Of a stretch of 64,000 nucleotides of DNA, positions 43,514 to 54,325 are shown piece after piece. Numbering within the stretch: the first letter of the stretch is position 1; each line of letters starts with the position of its first letter. Made by a program: the position numbers and the translations under genes. Source of the stretch: Methylobacterium mesophilicum (GTDB lineage: Bacteria > Pseudomonadota > Alphaproteobacteria > Rhizobiales > Beijerinckiaceae). Below the pieces are notes generated by a model. The model made no database searches. It was not told the origin of the DNA and saw only the letters and a list, made by a program, of their open reading frames with translations. Location: NCBI RefSeq assembly GCF_022179445.1, contig NZ_BPQU01000014.1:1-64000 (forward strand), read 5' to 3'.

Positions 43514-43638
43514 GAGGATTCAGCTTTTTAGCGGGCGTTCGGGCGGGAGAAGCGTTGCCATGCTACCAATGCGTGAGCCTGTTTATATGTATGAATTCGG
43601 GAGAAGCGGTGGGGGCGATCCTGAACTAGTCAAAGGTT

Positions 43639-44295
43639 TTAAAGCGCTCAACAGAACTGTTTGGTCTGGTTGATTGTGATGAGGGTCGCAGCAAAAGTGG
43701 TGAAAAACAGGTAGATGTCGCTGCAGCGCTCGTCGCGGATGGGCAGGCGGCGGAAGTGATTGAACCAGGCGTAGGTGCGCTCCACGACCAAGCGATGACG
43801 CCCGAGCTTCTCGCTGCTCTTGACGCTTTTGCGGGCGATGCGTGGCACTGTCTCGCCCGCCGCGCATCCGCCCGGCTTGAAGCGAACGGTCGAGTTCGGG
43901 CCCGTCGCCGGGCTCTCTTATTTGCGGTGATGGAGGCGCTGTCGAGCGAGGCATGGCTGAAGTCGATGCCGGTCAGGGGTCTGAGCCGATCGAGCCGCGC
44001 CTGCTGCAGGCGGTCCGACACGCCAGCCGTCTGCCAGTCGCGCAGGCGTCGCCAGCACGTCATGCCCGAGCCGCAGCCCATCTCGCGTGGTAACAACTCC
44101 CAGGGCGTGCCAGAGCGCAGCACGGACAGGATGCCCGTCAGCGCCGCGCGGTCGGATGTTCGCGAGCGCCCAACCTTCGGCTTGGCCGATTCAGGTGGCA
44201 GCAGCGGTGCGATCACCGCCCATGAGCGGTCGGAAAGGAGCGGTTTGGCCATCCCTCCCCGACGCGCCATAGCCAGTTTTGTCTGACGCTCTTAA
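43639..44295 (-). mobile_element. defective IS5-family element with internal deletion
   Basis: Terminal sequences resemble each other: TTAAAGCGCTCAACAGAACTG (in part) on the left and, read inward on the minus strand, TTAAGAGCGTCAGACAAAAC on the right. The transposase N-terminal half is readable (MAKPLLSDRSWAVIAPLLPP; LTGILSVLRSGTPWELLPRE; LDSASITANKR), then the middle with DDE residues is missing. The C-terminal part appears in another frame (KLGRHRLVVERTYAWFNHFR; IYLFFTTFAATLITINQTKQ). At about 650 bp it could only move with help from an intact copy. Confidence 0.82.
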
Positions 44296-44322
44296 TCAGC
44301 CTGGTCCAAAGCCACCGATAAC

Positions 44323-45783
44323 TCAAGCCGCGAGCAGCGCCGTCCAAGCCCCTGCTGCGTCGACCTGCTTGGCGCATACCCGAGACCCGTCTGCAGAGCG
44401 GCGCACCTCGACGACGTGCGGCACGCCTGGCGTCAACCGTACGTCCAGCCCAAGGTCAAAGCCGCAACAGCCGTCTCCCACGCCGGCCGCGGAGAGGTCC
44501 GCGCGATACTCGCTCGCTACAGCGAACGCCACCACCTCCCCGTCCACCACTACGTCAAGGCAAACCGGAGCGTCAGGCTGCGCAGCACTCTGCGCCCAGC
44601 CAGCCACATGCAGCGTTCCGTCCGCCTGGATCGTGCAATGGTCCAGCCACGCCCGCACGGGGCCCAGGTTGGCGGCCTTGCCCGACGAAATAGCACGATA
44701 GGCTAGACGCCCGCGCAGCGCGGCAAGCTCGGAGTCGAGTTGGGTGCGTGGGGCATAGGGCATAGGCGCTGTGCCCGCGTCGAGGGCCTGGACGCCATCG
44801 AAGCCCGCGCGCACACCGGGGACGGGCAGGAAACTCTCCGCCGGGGTGTTCTCGGCCAAAAGCAGGTCGTGGCTGTCTAGTTCGACGTGCCAGTAGGTGA
44901 GATCCCGGACTGCCTCGCCGCGGGTGATACTGGAGCCGTTAACGAGGTGCCCGGCGGCAACAAACAGGCCGTCGACCATCAGAGCGTGATCCGGTGAGAC
45001 TAGGAGGTCGTGAGCCGGCACGCCTTCGGCCAGCGCACCAGCACGGATGCGCACAGGACGGTCAGCCTGCGGGGCAGTGAGGCCGGGATAGGCGCGGGTG
45101 CCGATCCAGCGGATGGGCCGAGGCTTGCCAGAGGCGGTGATGGCTAGGTTGCCCACCTGCAGGAGCTCCACTGGCACGTTAGTGATGGTATGCCCGCGTA
45201 AAACCTGGATGCGTGTGCCGGTCACGTAGCACGGTGCGTTATCGGCCGGCGGCGTGGTGCTGGCTGGCGGCGTGGTGCTGGCTGGCGGCGTGGTGCTGGC
45301 TGGCGGCGTGGTGCTGGCTGGCGGCGTAGTGCTGGCTGGCGGCGTGGTGCTAGCCGGCGGCGTGGTGCTGACTGGCGGCGTCGTAGCCGGCGGCGTCGTG
45401 GTTGCAGCTGTTGGTGTAACTGTGCTGGTTGCTGAATTATTCGCGGGATTATTGTCGAAAGTACTTCCTAAATTCAAAAGATTGGCTACGTTTGATACAG
45501 AATTCGTCGAGCCAGCCCGCAACGTAACAGTCAAAGTAGCAGTGCTTTGCGCGTTAACAGAGCCGACATTCCATACACCAGTTGTCGGATTGTAGGCCGT
45601 TCCGGTGCTTACAGTACTCGATACGTAGGTCGTGCCAGGTGAGAAAAGATCCTGAACTTGTAGTCGATCCGCAACTTGAGTGCCTGGGTTTGTGAGCGTG
45701 ACTGAAAAAGTCACATTATCACCGACAACTGGCGTTGTCGTGCTGGGTACGTTTGTCAGAGAAAGATCTGCGTTTTGCGCCAT
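44323..45783 (-). CDS. DUF11-like repeat protein with STTPPA linker and Hint domain
   Basis: 486-residue modular protein, probably secreted or surface-exposed although no Sec signal peptide is seen. Residues 5-125 form a DUF11-type beta-sandwich (DLSLTNVPSTTTPVVGDNVT, then FDNNPANNSATSTVTPT at its end). Residues about 128-182 are a run of STTPPA hexapeptides. A Hint_2-type (hedgehog/intein-like) domain follows: PCYVTGTRIQVLRGHTITNV with the Cys nucleophile near residue 184, VGNLAITASGKPRPIRWIGT, LLVSPDHALMVDGLFVAAGH and a late LLAENTPAESFLPV. The C-terminal 110 residues are another beta-rich unit. In other proteins Hint domains self-cleave at the Cys; whether this one does is unknown. Confidence 0.8.
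   Translation of the reverse strand: MAQNADLSLTNVPSTTTPVVGDNVTFSVTLTNPGTQVADRLQVQDLFSPGTTYVSSTVSTGTAYNPTTGVWNVGSVNAQSTATLTVTLRAGSTNSVSNVANLLNLGSTFDNNPANNSATSTVTPTAATTTPPATTPPVSTTPPASTTPPASTTPPASTTPPASTTPPASTTPPASTTPPADNAPCYVTGTRIQVLRGHTITNVPVELLQVGNLAITASGKPRPIRWIGTRAYPGLTAPQADRPVRIRAGALAEGVPAHDLLVSPDHALMVDGLFVAAGHLVNGSSITRGEAVRDLTYWHVELDSHDLLLAENTPAESFLPVPGVRAGFDGVQALDAGTAPMPYAPRTQLDSELAALRGRLAYRAISSGKAANLGPVRAWLDHCTIQADGTLHVAGWAQSAAQPDAPVCLDVVVDGEVVAFAVASEYRADLSAAGVGDGCCGFDLGLDVRLTPGVPHVVEVRRSADGSRVCAKQVDAAGAWTALLAA
45243..45401. repeat. 18-bp minisatellite encoding the STTPPA linker
   Basis: About eight nearly identical copies of an 18-mer (plus strand GTGGTGCTGGCTGGCGGC) inside the Hint-protein gene, six being identical or differing at one base. 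In-frame repeat number changes would alter linker length without breaking the gene. Confidence 0.85.
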
Positions 45784-46349
45784 CGCGATATCCCGTGCGG
45801 AATCATTGCCAATTACTCGACCGGCGAAAGCGGCCGATATGTCGTATGCATAGGTGTTTACCTATTGAAAACCGCAGCTTCCACTCTGAAATTGATTTGT
45901 ATGCAATTGCGTTACGCAGCGTTGCGCCGGCGCAACAGTTGAGTATTGGTCATTTCTCAATAACTATAATTCTCTACAGCGGGCGGTGGAAATGACAGCC
46001 CTATCTGTGAAGGCGATGATTGATCTGTGAGCGAGATGGATGCTAGCGGCAGAATGTGAGCTCGTAGGGCAAGGCCGTTGTTAAAGCCTGCTGCGACTGC
46101 TGAAATGTATTGAGTCAATCCACCATCTTCAGCAACGTTACACTGGTTGCCGTGATGACGTTCCCCCGGCCACGCCACGGAAGGATCACCTCCTGAGGAC
46201 TCACTCGACCGCTACCTCCGGCAGCACGGTCTTGGGTCGCTTACGCGTCCTTCAGGATAGGCGCTGGAGGATAGGCGCTGGCGGTGAACACGCGCCCTTG
46301 TCCCGGTCAATGACAGCCGCTTGCCCGCGCTTCTGTTCCTAAACCCGAT
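45784..46349. other. intergenic upstream of the Hint-protein gene
   Basis: About 570 bp. It contains the Hint-gene promoter side and a short direct repeat (GGATAGGCGCTGG twice, near 46256-46284). No intact gene. Confidence 0.35.
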
Positions 46350-46624
46350 GTTCCGCGTCGGCACTAGGCGATCACTGGCCGCGAGTCGACGCTGCGCTCT
46401 ACGAGTCCCCCTCGCCACGGCCACCCTGCACCGACCTCGATCGCCGGGGCTTGGCGCGGGAAAGCGTCTACGACTGTCAGGGCCCGCAGACGGCGGTCGT
46501 CGAACAGCGCGTCTGAGACGAAGTCCATCGATCAGCGCTCGTTCGGCCGCGGCGCGGCGGGCTGACGCTCACGGTGTGCCGCGCTGACGTGCCGGCGCAG
46601 CCGCTTGAGCCGCAGGTGATCCTC
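46350..46624 (-). mobile_element. IS3-family (IS407-like) OrfB remnant
   Basis: Minus-strand frame: HLRLKRLRRHVSAAHRERQP, then NER-stop-SMDFVSDALFDDRRLRALTV and VDAFPRQAPAIEVG. This is the start of the integrase core of IS407-type transposases, with Trp of ERWSMDF mutated to a stop and everything beyond lost. Confidence 0.72.
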
Positions 46625-47565
46625 CCTCGATTTTACGGACACGGGGGTTAATCCGCGTTCCGCTCGGCCTGTTCGGGGGTGATGAAGCCGAGAGCCGAAT
46701 GGATGCGCTGCCGATTGAAGTAGCGTTCAATGTAGGCGAAAAGGTCGCGGCGAGCCTCGTCCCGGGTCGTCCATCGTCGCTGGTGAACGAGTTCGACCTT
46801 GAGGGTATGGAAGAAGCTTTCCATGAGAGCGTTGTCGTAACAGCAGCCCATCCGGCTCATGGAGAGCGTCGCCTTCATGTCGGCGAGCTGTTCTGCGATT
46901 GGCCTCGGCGGCGTATTGGCTGCCGAGATCCGAGTGACAGATGTGGCCGGTAACCGATCTTTGTCGTTGGGCAGCCATCATCCGGACAGCCGACGTCGGT
47001 TCGGTCCACATATAATCGCGCATGGACCAACCGACAATCTCGCGGGTGGCGAGATCGAGCACGGCAGCCAGGTAGAGCTAGCCCTCACCGTGGGCAGGTC
47101 GGTGATATCGGCGAGCCAGACCATGTTGGGCATCGCAGCCGAGAACGGCTGTTTGAGGAGGTTGGGCGCGATCGGCAGGTCGTGATGGCTGCCGGTTGTG
47201 CAGGGCTGGAACCGACGCCCAGCCAGAGCCCGCATGCCTTGACGGCGCATCAGGCGCTCCACCCGCCCGCGACTGGCCGTTCTGCCCTTCGCGCGCAAAG
47301 CCGCATGCACCCGGGTCGCGCGCAAAGCCGCATGCACCCGGGGTGAGCCAAAGCGCCTATGATGTCCGGTATGGATACGCCGGACGTCGTCGAGGAGCTG
47401 AGGGTTCGATACCGACCGGGCGCTCTCGGGGCGTGACCGCCCGTCGTAGTAGCCGTCGGGGGAGACTTCGAGCACGCGGCCCATGAGACGCATTGGCTAG
47501 GTGCTCGCATGCTGCTCGATGAAGGCGAACGTCACTTGGGCATCTCCGCGAAGATGCCGATCGCT
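46625..47565 (-). mobile_element. IS3-family element, OrfB decayed
   Basis: OrfB pieces in order on the minus strand: VTFAFIEQHAST, a stop, then MRLMGRVLEVSPDGYYDGRS; QGMRALAGRRFQPCTTGSHH and NMVWLADITDLPT; after a frameshift YLAAVLDLATREIVGWSMRD and VTGHICHSDLGSQYA; after another, MKATLSMSRMGCCYDNALME with the final catalytic E and RYFNRQRIHSALGFITPEQA. One end near 46628-46648 carries TTTTACGGACACGGGGGTT, like IS3 termini. Stop plus two or more frameshifts make it inactive. Confidence 0.8.
47290..47343. repeat. 27-bp tandem duplication in the IS3 OrfB
   Basis: Two adjacent 27-bp copies (47290-47316 and 47317-47343) differing only at the last base. They repeat nine codons (RVHAALRAT / RVHAALRAK) in frame. 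Confidence 0.85.
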
Positions 47566-47635
47566 TATGGGATGGCCCGCCCCTCACCGAACCGTTGGTG
47601 GCATGCTGCTGCCTTGGAGGACTGGAGGGATCGGA

Positions 47636-47860
47636 ATGGCAAAGAGTTCGGTCGCCACACTCGATATCGTCTTCGGCAAAAAAGCTGTAGCCTAATGGAT
47701 TTAGACCCCGCCGGTACGGTGGTTCTGCGTCGTTGCACGCGGCGTGAGACGACCGTCGGCCTGACGGCCAAGCTGTCCGCTTTTGTCATCGCGATGGAGG
47801 CCTGCTGCGGTGCTCATCACCTCGGGCGGCTGCTGGTATATTTCATTGGAAGACGCTAGG
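47636..47860 (+). mobile_element. IS110-family transposase, N-terminal remnant
   Basis: Plus-strand pieces KSSVATLDIVFGKKAVA and, after stops and a frameshift, DPAGTVVLRRCTRRETTVGL and TAKLSAFVIAMEACCGAHHL match the N-terminal DEDD part of IS110 transposases (xxGLDV..., ...VxMEACxGAHHW). The rest is absent. Confidence 0.65.
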
Positions 47861-48019
47861 CGCCGAGGTCATAAAATTGCAATACGCGTAACTAACATAA
47901 AACATCCGCCACAACATTTTGCCGGCCAGTGTTGGGTGGGCTCATTTTCTATGGATTAGTATACACTGATGTCTCTACACGCATGAGCGAATCGCATCCG
48001 GCCAGAAACCTCACCTTGA

Positions 48020-49057
<1,038 letters not shown>

Positions 49058-49061
49058 ATAG

Positions 49062-50042
49062 ATGCAGACAACCGGCGAGCGCATCCTCATCACCGGCGCG
49101 TCAGGCTTCGTGGGAAACCACGCCCTTCGCGCGTTCCGCAGTGTCTTTGCCTCGGCTGAGATCTTGGCCGTCGGCCGCCGCGCCTCATCGAAAGTGCCGC
49201 ACGGGGTTGTCTATGATACTCTCGACCTTCTCGATCCTGCGGCGGTGACGCGCCGGGTTTACACCTTCCGACCGACCCAGGTGCTTCATCTTGCGGCGGA
49301 AGCGTCGGTCGTGCGCGCCGACAGGTCCAAATTCGACACGTGGCGCATCAACTTCGGAGCACTGTACAATCTGATCGATGCGGTCGAGCGAACCGGAGAG
49401 GCTTGTACCTTCGCTTTCGTCAGCTCGGGTGAAGTCTACGGCCGGGCGTTTCTCGAACAGTGCCCTGTTACGGAGCGAACTTTACCGCAGCCGATGAATG
49501 CCTATGCCCATTCTAAGTGGATGGGCGAGCAGCTGCTGCTCAAATCGGCCGAAGGAACTCGTCTTAAACCACTCGTACTGCGCCCGTTCAATCACATCGG
49601 CCCCGGACAAAACGTAGCCTTTGCGATTGCCTCCTTCGCGCATCAGATCGCTCTGATCGAAAGTGGGCGGCGCCCGCCTGTTGTCGAGGTGGGCAATCTC
49701 TCCGTCCAACGTGATTTCCTCGACGTCGCGGACGTCGTGGCGGCCTACGTCAAGGTCTTCCAATACGCCGCCAGATTTGACTGCCCGCGAATATTCAACA
49801 TCTGCTCTGGTCAGCCCCGCAGCCTAGAAAGCATGCTGACGAGCCTGCGCCGGCTTTCCCGTGTGCCCATTGAGATCCGTCCCGATCCCGTAAGAATGCG
49901 GCAAGCCGATGTGCTCTTGGCGTTCGGAGATGCTCGTCAGTTGCAGCGGGCGACCGACTGGGCGCCGAAGATCGATGCCATGACGTCTCTGGCCGGGATT
50001 TTGGAAGACGCTAGGACGCGAGTTGCCGGCACCGAATCCTAA
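49062..50042 (+). CDS. rmd: NAD-dependent epimerase/dehydratase, probable GDP-6-deoxy-D-mannose reductase
   Basis: 326-residue extended short-chain dehydrogenase. Cofactor loop ITGASGFVGNHA at 10-21, HLAAEASV near 85-92, catalytic SSGEVYGR near 126-133 and Y148-x3-K152 in YAHSKWMGEQ, plus RPFNHIGPGQ and RDFLDVADVVAAY, which are typical of Rmd enzymes. By position between gmd and manC it most likely reduces GDP-4-keto-6-deoxymannose to GDP-D-rhamnose; synthesis of GDP-6-deoxytalose is an alternative that the sequence does not exclude. GC is lower than in gmd and manC on either side, suggesting a separately acquired gene. Confidence 0.78.
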   Translation: MQTTGERILITGASGFVGNHALRAFRSVFASAEILAVGRRASSKVPHGVVYDTLDLLDPAAVTRRVYTFRPTQVLHLAAEASVVRADRSKFDTWRINFGALYNLIDAVERTGEACTFAFVSSGEVYGRAFLEQCPVTERTLPQPMNAYAHSKWMGEQLLLKSAEGTRLKPLVLRPFNHIGPGQNVAFAIASFAHQIALIESGRRPPVVEVGNLSVQRDFLDVADVVAAYVKVFQYAARFDCPRIFNICSGQPRSLESMLTSLRRLSRVPIEIRPDPVRMRQADVLLAFGDARQLQRATDWAPKIDAMTSLAGILEDARTRVAGTES

Positions 50043-50058
50043 GATTGTGGAGAGACAA

Positions 50059-51489
50059 GTGGGCGATCGGAGCGAACGGGTTCTACCGGTGATCCTGTGC
50101 GGCGGGACGGGGACGCGCCTGTGGCCGGCCTCGCGCGAGAGCATGCCCAAGCAGTTCGCCCGGCTGGTGGACGCGGAGCGCTCGACCTTCCAGGCGACGT
50201 TGGCGCGGGTTTCGGATACGGCCGTGTTCGCCAAGCCCACCGTGATCGCCTCGGCCGAGGCCCGGTTCATCGTGGCCGAGCAGTGCAACCAGCTTGGGAT
50301 CAGCGCCGACATCCTCTTGGAGCCGCAGGGGCGCGACTCCGCTGCCGCCGTGGCGGTGGCGGCCCTCCATGCCGCCGCGATCGACCCGCAGGCCGTGGTC
50401 CTGATCATGGCCGCTGACCACGTCGTGCCCGACACGCAGGCCTTCGTCGACGCCGCCCGGGCGGCGGCCGTCGGCGCGCGAGCCGGCTACACCATGACGC
50501 TCGGCATCGAGCCGACTCGTCCGGCCTCCGATTACGGCTACATTCGCCGGGGCGCGCCGATCGCGGAAGCGCCCTTGGCCGCCCGGGTGGAGAAGTTCGT
50601 CGAGAAGCCGGACCGCGCCGGCGCCGAGGCGCAGATCGAGGACGGCGCCCTGTGGAACTCGGGCTACTTCCTGTTCCGCGCCGACCTGATGCTGGCCGAG
50701 CTCGAAGCCTTCGTGCCGGACGTGCTCGAGGCCGCCCGCGCAGCGCTCGACGCGGCCGTGACCGACCTCGATTTCGTGCGCCTGGATGCCGAGGCCTTCG
50801 CGCGGGCGCCCAAGATCTCGATCGACTACGCGGTTATGGAGCGGACCGCCCGGGCCGGCGTGCTGCCGGTGTCGTTCCCGTGGTCGGATGTCGGGACCTG
50901 GGACGCGGTCTGGCAGGTGCTGGACCACGATGCCGAGGGCAACGCGGTGCGGGGCCGGGTCTCGCTGATCGGGACGAAGAACAGCCTGGTCCACAGCCAG
51001 GGCGGCGGCCTGACCGCAGTGGTCGGGCTCGAGGACGTGGTGGTCGTGTCGACCCCGGACGCGGTGCTGGTGGCGTCCAAAGCCCGCTCGGGCGAAGTCA
51101 AGCAGCTGGTCAACGCCCTGCGCGCCTCAAATGAGCCGGAGGCGGACGCGCATCTGCGGATGTACCGGCCGTGGGGCTGGTACCAACGGATCGACATCGG
51201 CGAGCGCTTCCAGGTAAAACGGATCCAGGTGGTGCCGGGCGGACGGTTGTCGCTGCAGAAGCACTACCACCGGGCCGAGCACTGGGTGGTGGTGCGTGGC
51301 ACCGCCGAGGTGACGGTGGACGATCGGGTGGTGCTCATTCACGAGAACGAGGCAGTTTACCTGCCGATCGGCTCGATGCACCGGCTGAACAACCCGGGAA
51401 AGATCCCGCTGGAGCTGATCGAGGTGCAAGTCGGCTCGTATACGGGCGAGGACGACATCATCCGCGTCGAGGACGTCTATGGACGCTGA
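50059..51489 (+). CDS. manC: mannose-1-phosphate guanylyltransferase / mannose-6-phosphate isomerase
   Basis: Bifunctional type II enzyme, 476 residues: makes GDP-mannose from mannose-1-phosphate and GTP and interconverts mannose-6-phosphate and fructose-6-phosphate. The nucleotidyltransferase starts VILCGGTGTRLWPASRESMP with the signature loop at about 15-23 and shows FVEKPDRAGAEAQI and NSGYFLFRADL. The C-terminal cupin (about 365-476) has RPWGWYQRIDIGERFQVKRI, LSLQKHYHRAEHWVVVRGTA with its metal histidines, and SMHRLNNPGKIPLELIEVQ. I choose GTG 50059 because GGAGAG lies 5 nt upstream; the frame opens earlier, within the reductase gene. Confidence 0.92.
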   Translation: MGDRSERVLPVILCGGTGTRLWPASRESMPKQFARLVDAERSTFQATLARVSDTAVFAKPTVIASAEARFIVAEQCNQLGISADILLEPQGRDSAAAVAVAALHAAAIDPQAVVLIMAADHVVPDTQAFVDAARAAAVGARAGYTMTLGIEPTRPASDYGYIRRGAPIAEAPLAARVEKFVEKPDRAGAEAQIEDGALWNSGYFLFRADLMLAELEAFVPDVLEAARAALDAAVTDLDFVRLDAEAFARAPKISIDYAVMERTARAGVLPVSFPWSDVGTWDAVWQVLDHDAEGNAVRGRVSLIGTKNSLVHSQGGGLTAVVGLEDVVVVSTPDAVLVASKARSGEVKQLVNALRASNEPEADAHLRMYRPWGWYQRIDIGERFQVKRIQVVPGGRLSLQKHYHRAEHWVVVRGTAEVTVDDRVVLIHENEAVYLPIGSMHRLNNPGKIPLELIEVQVGSYTGEDDIIRVEDVYGR

Positions 51490-51732
51490 GGGCGAAGTAG
51501 GGAACCACACCAAATGAGCACCGCACAACCACGTGTTCGAGAATCGTAAGCGCTGATCTCTACTGAGTCTGAATGCGACCAGGAAAAATTGATTAAATCG
51601 ATGCGCAAAGGCGAGGTTTTAACAGCGGAATTGACGGTACCGTCCACTTGTTGTGATCTCACCGACAAATAGCCCAGTGAATATTCCATGTTCAGTCCGG
51701 AGTTAACCGGAAGGCAGGAAGGGAACATCTAG

Positions 51733-54228
51733 ATGGCGATCTGGTCCCGCGAGAAAAAAATCAAATGGCTGTATAGCGCAGTTTTAGGACGAGATGGTGA
51801 ACCTGAAGCCATCGAATACTGCGCGAATGACATGGAAAAAGGTGTCACTCTCGAAGACATGCTGGATCGGTTCATACAAAGCCAAGAGTGTCAACCAATC
51901 TGGTCGCGCGAGGAAAAAATCAAATGGCTCTATAGCGCAGTCCTAGAGCGAGAAGGTGAGCCTGACGCCATTCAATACTATATAAATGAGATAGGAGGAG
52001 GTGCCTCTCTTGAAGACATCCTGGACCGGTTCACACAGAGCCAAGAGTTTCAATCGCTCTGGTCGCGCGAGGAAAAAATCAAATGGCTCTATAGCGCAGT
52101 TTTAGAACGAGAAGGTGAGCCCGAAGCCGTCCGATACTATTCGCATGAATTAAAAAACGGCGCGACTCTAAGCGAAATCATGGATCGGTTTACGCAGAGT
52201 CAAGAGTTTGTGACAAGGAGGAAGGCTCGGAGTGAGCCAACTCTTCATCAGCGCTTAGACGAAATCTATGCAGTAAGATCTTATCATAAAGTAGACAGGC
52301 CTGGACGCGTAGCAATAGTCGGCTTGTTTGAGACGGTATGCGGCTTACAACGTGGCGCCGAGTTGATGTATAACAAGATGCGGGCGAGTGGCTCCGATGT
52401 GCGAGCCATAAGTGTCTCAAGATTACTTGGGGCGAATATAAACCATAAGCCTGATTTTGAATACACAAACCTGACGCACGACCATGAGATAGATGCTGAA
52501 TCGCTTGTCATACATTTAAATCCGCCGAACTTCGGTAAGGTGCTGTCGGCCTTATCTCGCGACACTCTGATGAATTCCAAAATCGTAGGGTATTGGGCTT
52601 GGGAATTAAATAAGATTCCAGACAGCTGGGTTCGAGATGCGTCATACGCGGACGAGTTGTGGGCGCCCTCCCCGTTCGTTGCAAAAACGCTGATTGCGGA
52701 TCTGCCTTCTTTCAACGGGGTGATCAAGACGGTCGCCCACCCAGTAGATTCTCAGCCATTTGCTAAAATTTCAGCTGAAGCAAAAAGAACGATCCGAGAA
52801 AACCACAGCTTGGCCGCAGACCTTTTTATTATCGGATATTCGTTTTCTTTTGGCTCGAATTACGCTCGTAAAAATCCCATAGGAGCAATTGACGCATTTC
52901 GTATTTCGTTCCCCGAAGACCCAGACGTTAGACTGATCCTGCGCGTTGCAGATGGTGCGCATCATCAAAAGTTTTGGGATCATTTCAAAGATTACGCTTC
53001 TAGAGACGAGCGGGTTATAATTGCCGAAGTTGGCTCCGGGTCGCATCTGCCTCTAACCGATTTCTATGCTTTGATAGACGTTTATCTCTCGATGCATCGT
53101 AGCGAGGGATACGGCTTACAATTGATAGAAGCGGCCCAGAGCGGCGCGCGCGTTGTAACTACGGGGTGGGAGCTGGCGCCTGAAATTGCAGCCAGGCCCG
53201 AAGTAAGTTCCGTTAGCTATCAGCTAGTGAAAACTCTCGATTATTCCGAGCAGGCGTATGCTAATTTCGAAGACGCAATCTGGGCCGATCCCGATTTGTT
53301 AGAAGCGGCAAAGATTCTACGTTCATTAAAAATGTCGGCTGCCGTAGCTCCGCAGATTTTTAGCTCCACCGCCATCGCGGCTGTAGCTAGCCAAATCAAG
53401 CAGGAACTAGATGAAATGACCACAATGTTGCGTAAAATCGAGAGCAATGCAGGTCAGCGAAAAGTCATCTATTTAGGAGAACAAATCGCACTAACGCACC
53501 TAAGCAATGGCATGAAAATTTTTGTGGATACCGCAGACGTAGGTATCAGCACTCACCTTATGTGGGAGGGCAATTGGGAATCCTGGATAGGGCGCCAAAT
53601 CCTTCCGATGCTGAAGCCGGGCATGACGGTTTGCGATATCGGCGCGAATTTTGGCTACTACACGCTGTCGTTCGCGAACCAGATGCAGCGGCAAGGAAAA
53701 ATTTACGCTTTCGAAGCCAACCCACATATTCATCGTCTGTTGGAAAAATCAGTATCTGTGAACGGTCTTAGCGACATCGTTCGAACATACAACGTAGCCT
53801 TATACAAGGAAAAGGCGCAGCTTAAATTTGGTTTCCAAAGAGCTTACTCTGGGGGCGGCTCTGTCCACGTCAATAATAGTTCAGCTACTACCCAAATCAT
53901 TGACGTCCAAGCAGAGAAAATCGACGACGTCTTATTTAGCTCTGAGCCAGTGAATTTCATCAAAATGGACGTGGAAGGCGCAGAGGCCCTCGTGATTGAG
54001 GGAGGCCAGCGCATATTTTCAAGCTCATCTCTGCTTGCTTTCTCAATGGAGTTTACGCCCGGCGGCTTGAGACTCCACAAAGATCCACGAGAATTGGTTG
54101 ACAGGTTTCTCGCGCTCGGATTTTCAGCGTTTTTCATAGAGCCAGAAGGCTTAGTGGATGTCGCATCTGGCGCCGAAGCCATGGAAAAGCTGAAAGGTGA
54201 TATGGGCGACCTACTATTCAGACGTTAA
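51733..54228 (+). CDS. three N-terminal repeats + glycosyltransferase + FkbM methyltransferase
   Basis: 831-residue cytoplasmic protein with three parts. Residues 4-162 are three 53-residue repeats (core WSREEKIKWLYSAVLEREGE, then LEDILDRFTQSQEF), resembling DUF4214-type units. Residues about 190-570 are a GT4-like glycosyltransferase: RVAIVGLFETVCGLQRGAEL, GYWAWELNKIPDSW, the EAD-like DVYLSMHRSEGYGLQLIEAA near 450-470. Residues about 600-800 are an FkbM-type SAM methyltransferase: LKPGMTVCDIGANFGYYTLS near 620, YAFEANPHIHRLL and FIKMDVEGAEALVIEGGQRI near 742. It likely adds a sugar and methylates the chain. ATG 51733 follows a GGAAGG site. The gene is AT-rich relative to manC. Confidence 0.85.
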   Translation: MAIWSREKKIKWLYSAVLGRDGEPEAIEYCANDMEKGVTLEDMLDRFIQSQECQPIWSREEKIKWLYSAVLEREGEPDAIQYYINEIGGGASLEDILDRFTQSQEFQSLWSREEKIKWLYSAVLEREGEPEAVRYYSHELKNGATLSEIMDRFTQSQEFVTRRKARSEPTLHQRLDEIYAVRSYHKVDRPGRVAIVGLFETVCGLQRGAELMYNKMRASGSDVRAISVSRLLGANINHKPDFEYTNLTHDHEIDAESLVIHLNPPNFGKVLSALSRDTLMNSKIVGYWAWELNKIPDSWVRDASYADELWAPSPFVAKTLIADLPSFNGVIKTVAHPVDSQPFAKISAEAKRTIRENHSLAADLFIIGYSFSFGSNYARKNPIGAIDAFRISFPEDPDVRLILRVADGAHHQKFWDHFKDYASRDERVIIAEVGSGSHLPLTDFYALIDVYLSMHRSEGYGLQLIEAAQSGARVVTTGWELAPEIAARPEVSSVSYQLVKTLDYSEQAYANFEDAIWADPDLLEAAKILRSLKMSAAVAPQIFSSTAIAAVASQIKQELDEMTTMLRKIESNAGQRKVIYLGEQIALTHLSNGMKIFVDTADVGISTHLMWEGNWESWIGRQILPMLKPGMTVCDIGANFGYYTLSFANQMQRQGKIYAFEANPHIHRLLEKSVSVNGLSDIVRTYNVALYKEKAQLKFGFQRAYSGGGSVHVNNSSATTQIIDVQAEKIDDVLFSSEPVNFIKMDVEGAEALVIEGGQRIFSSSSLLAFSMEFTPGGLRLHKDPRELVDRFLALGFSAFFIEPEGLVDVASGAEAMEKLKGDMGDLLFRR
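51742..52218. repeat. three tandem 159-bp coding repeats
   Basis: Units at 51742-51900, 51901-52059 and 52060-52218, exactly 159 bp each. Copies two and three share long identical stretches, so the expansion is recent; copy one is more diverged. Confidence 0.9.
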
Positions 54229-54325
54229 AGATCTTGCGCCTTTTTAAGATTGCTGTTAGATGCGATGTCATTACGTGCTAGCAAGTGCTCGCATGAAACG
54301 ATATGTCGAGTGGGAGACTCGCAAC

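Noticed and set aside
45243-45401. CRISPR-like array
   Set aside because: The repeats are 18 bp with no spacers and are codon repeats of STTPPA inside a gene.
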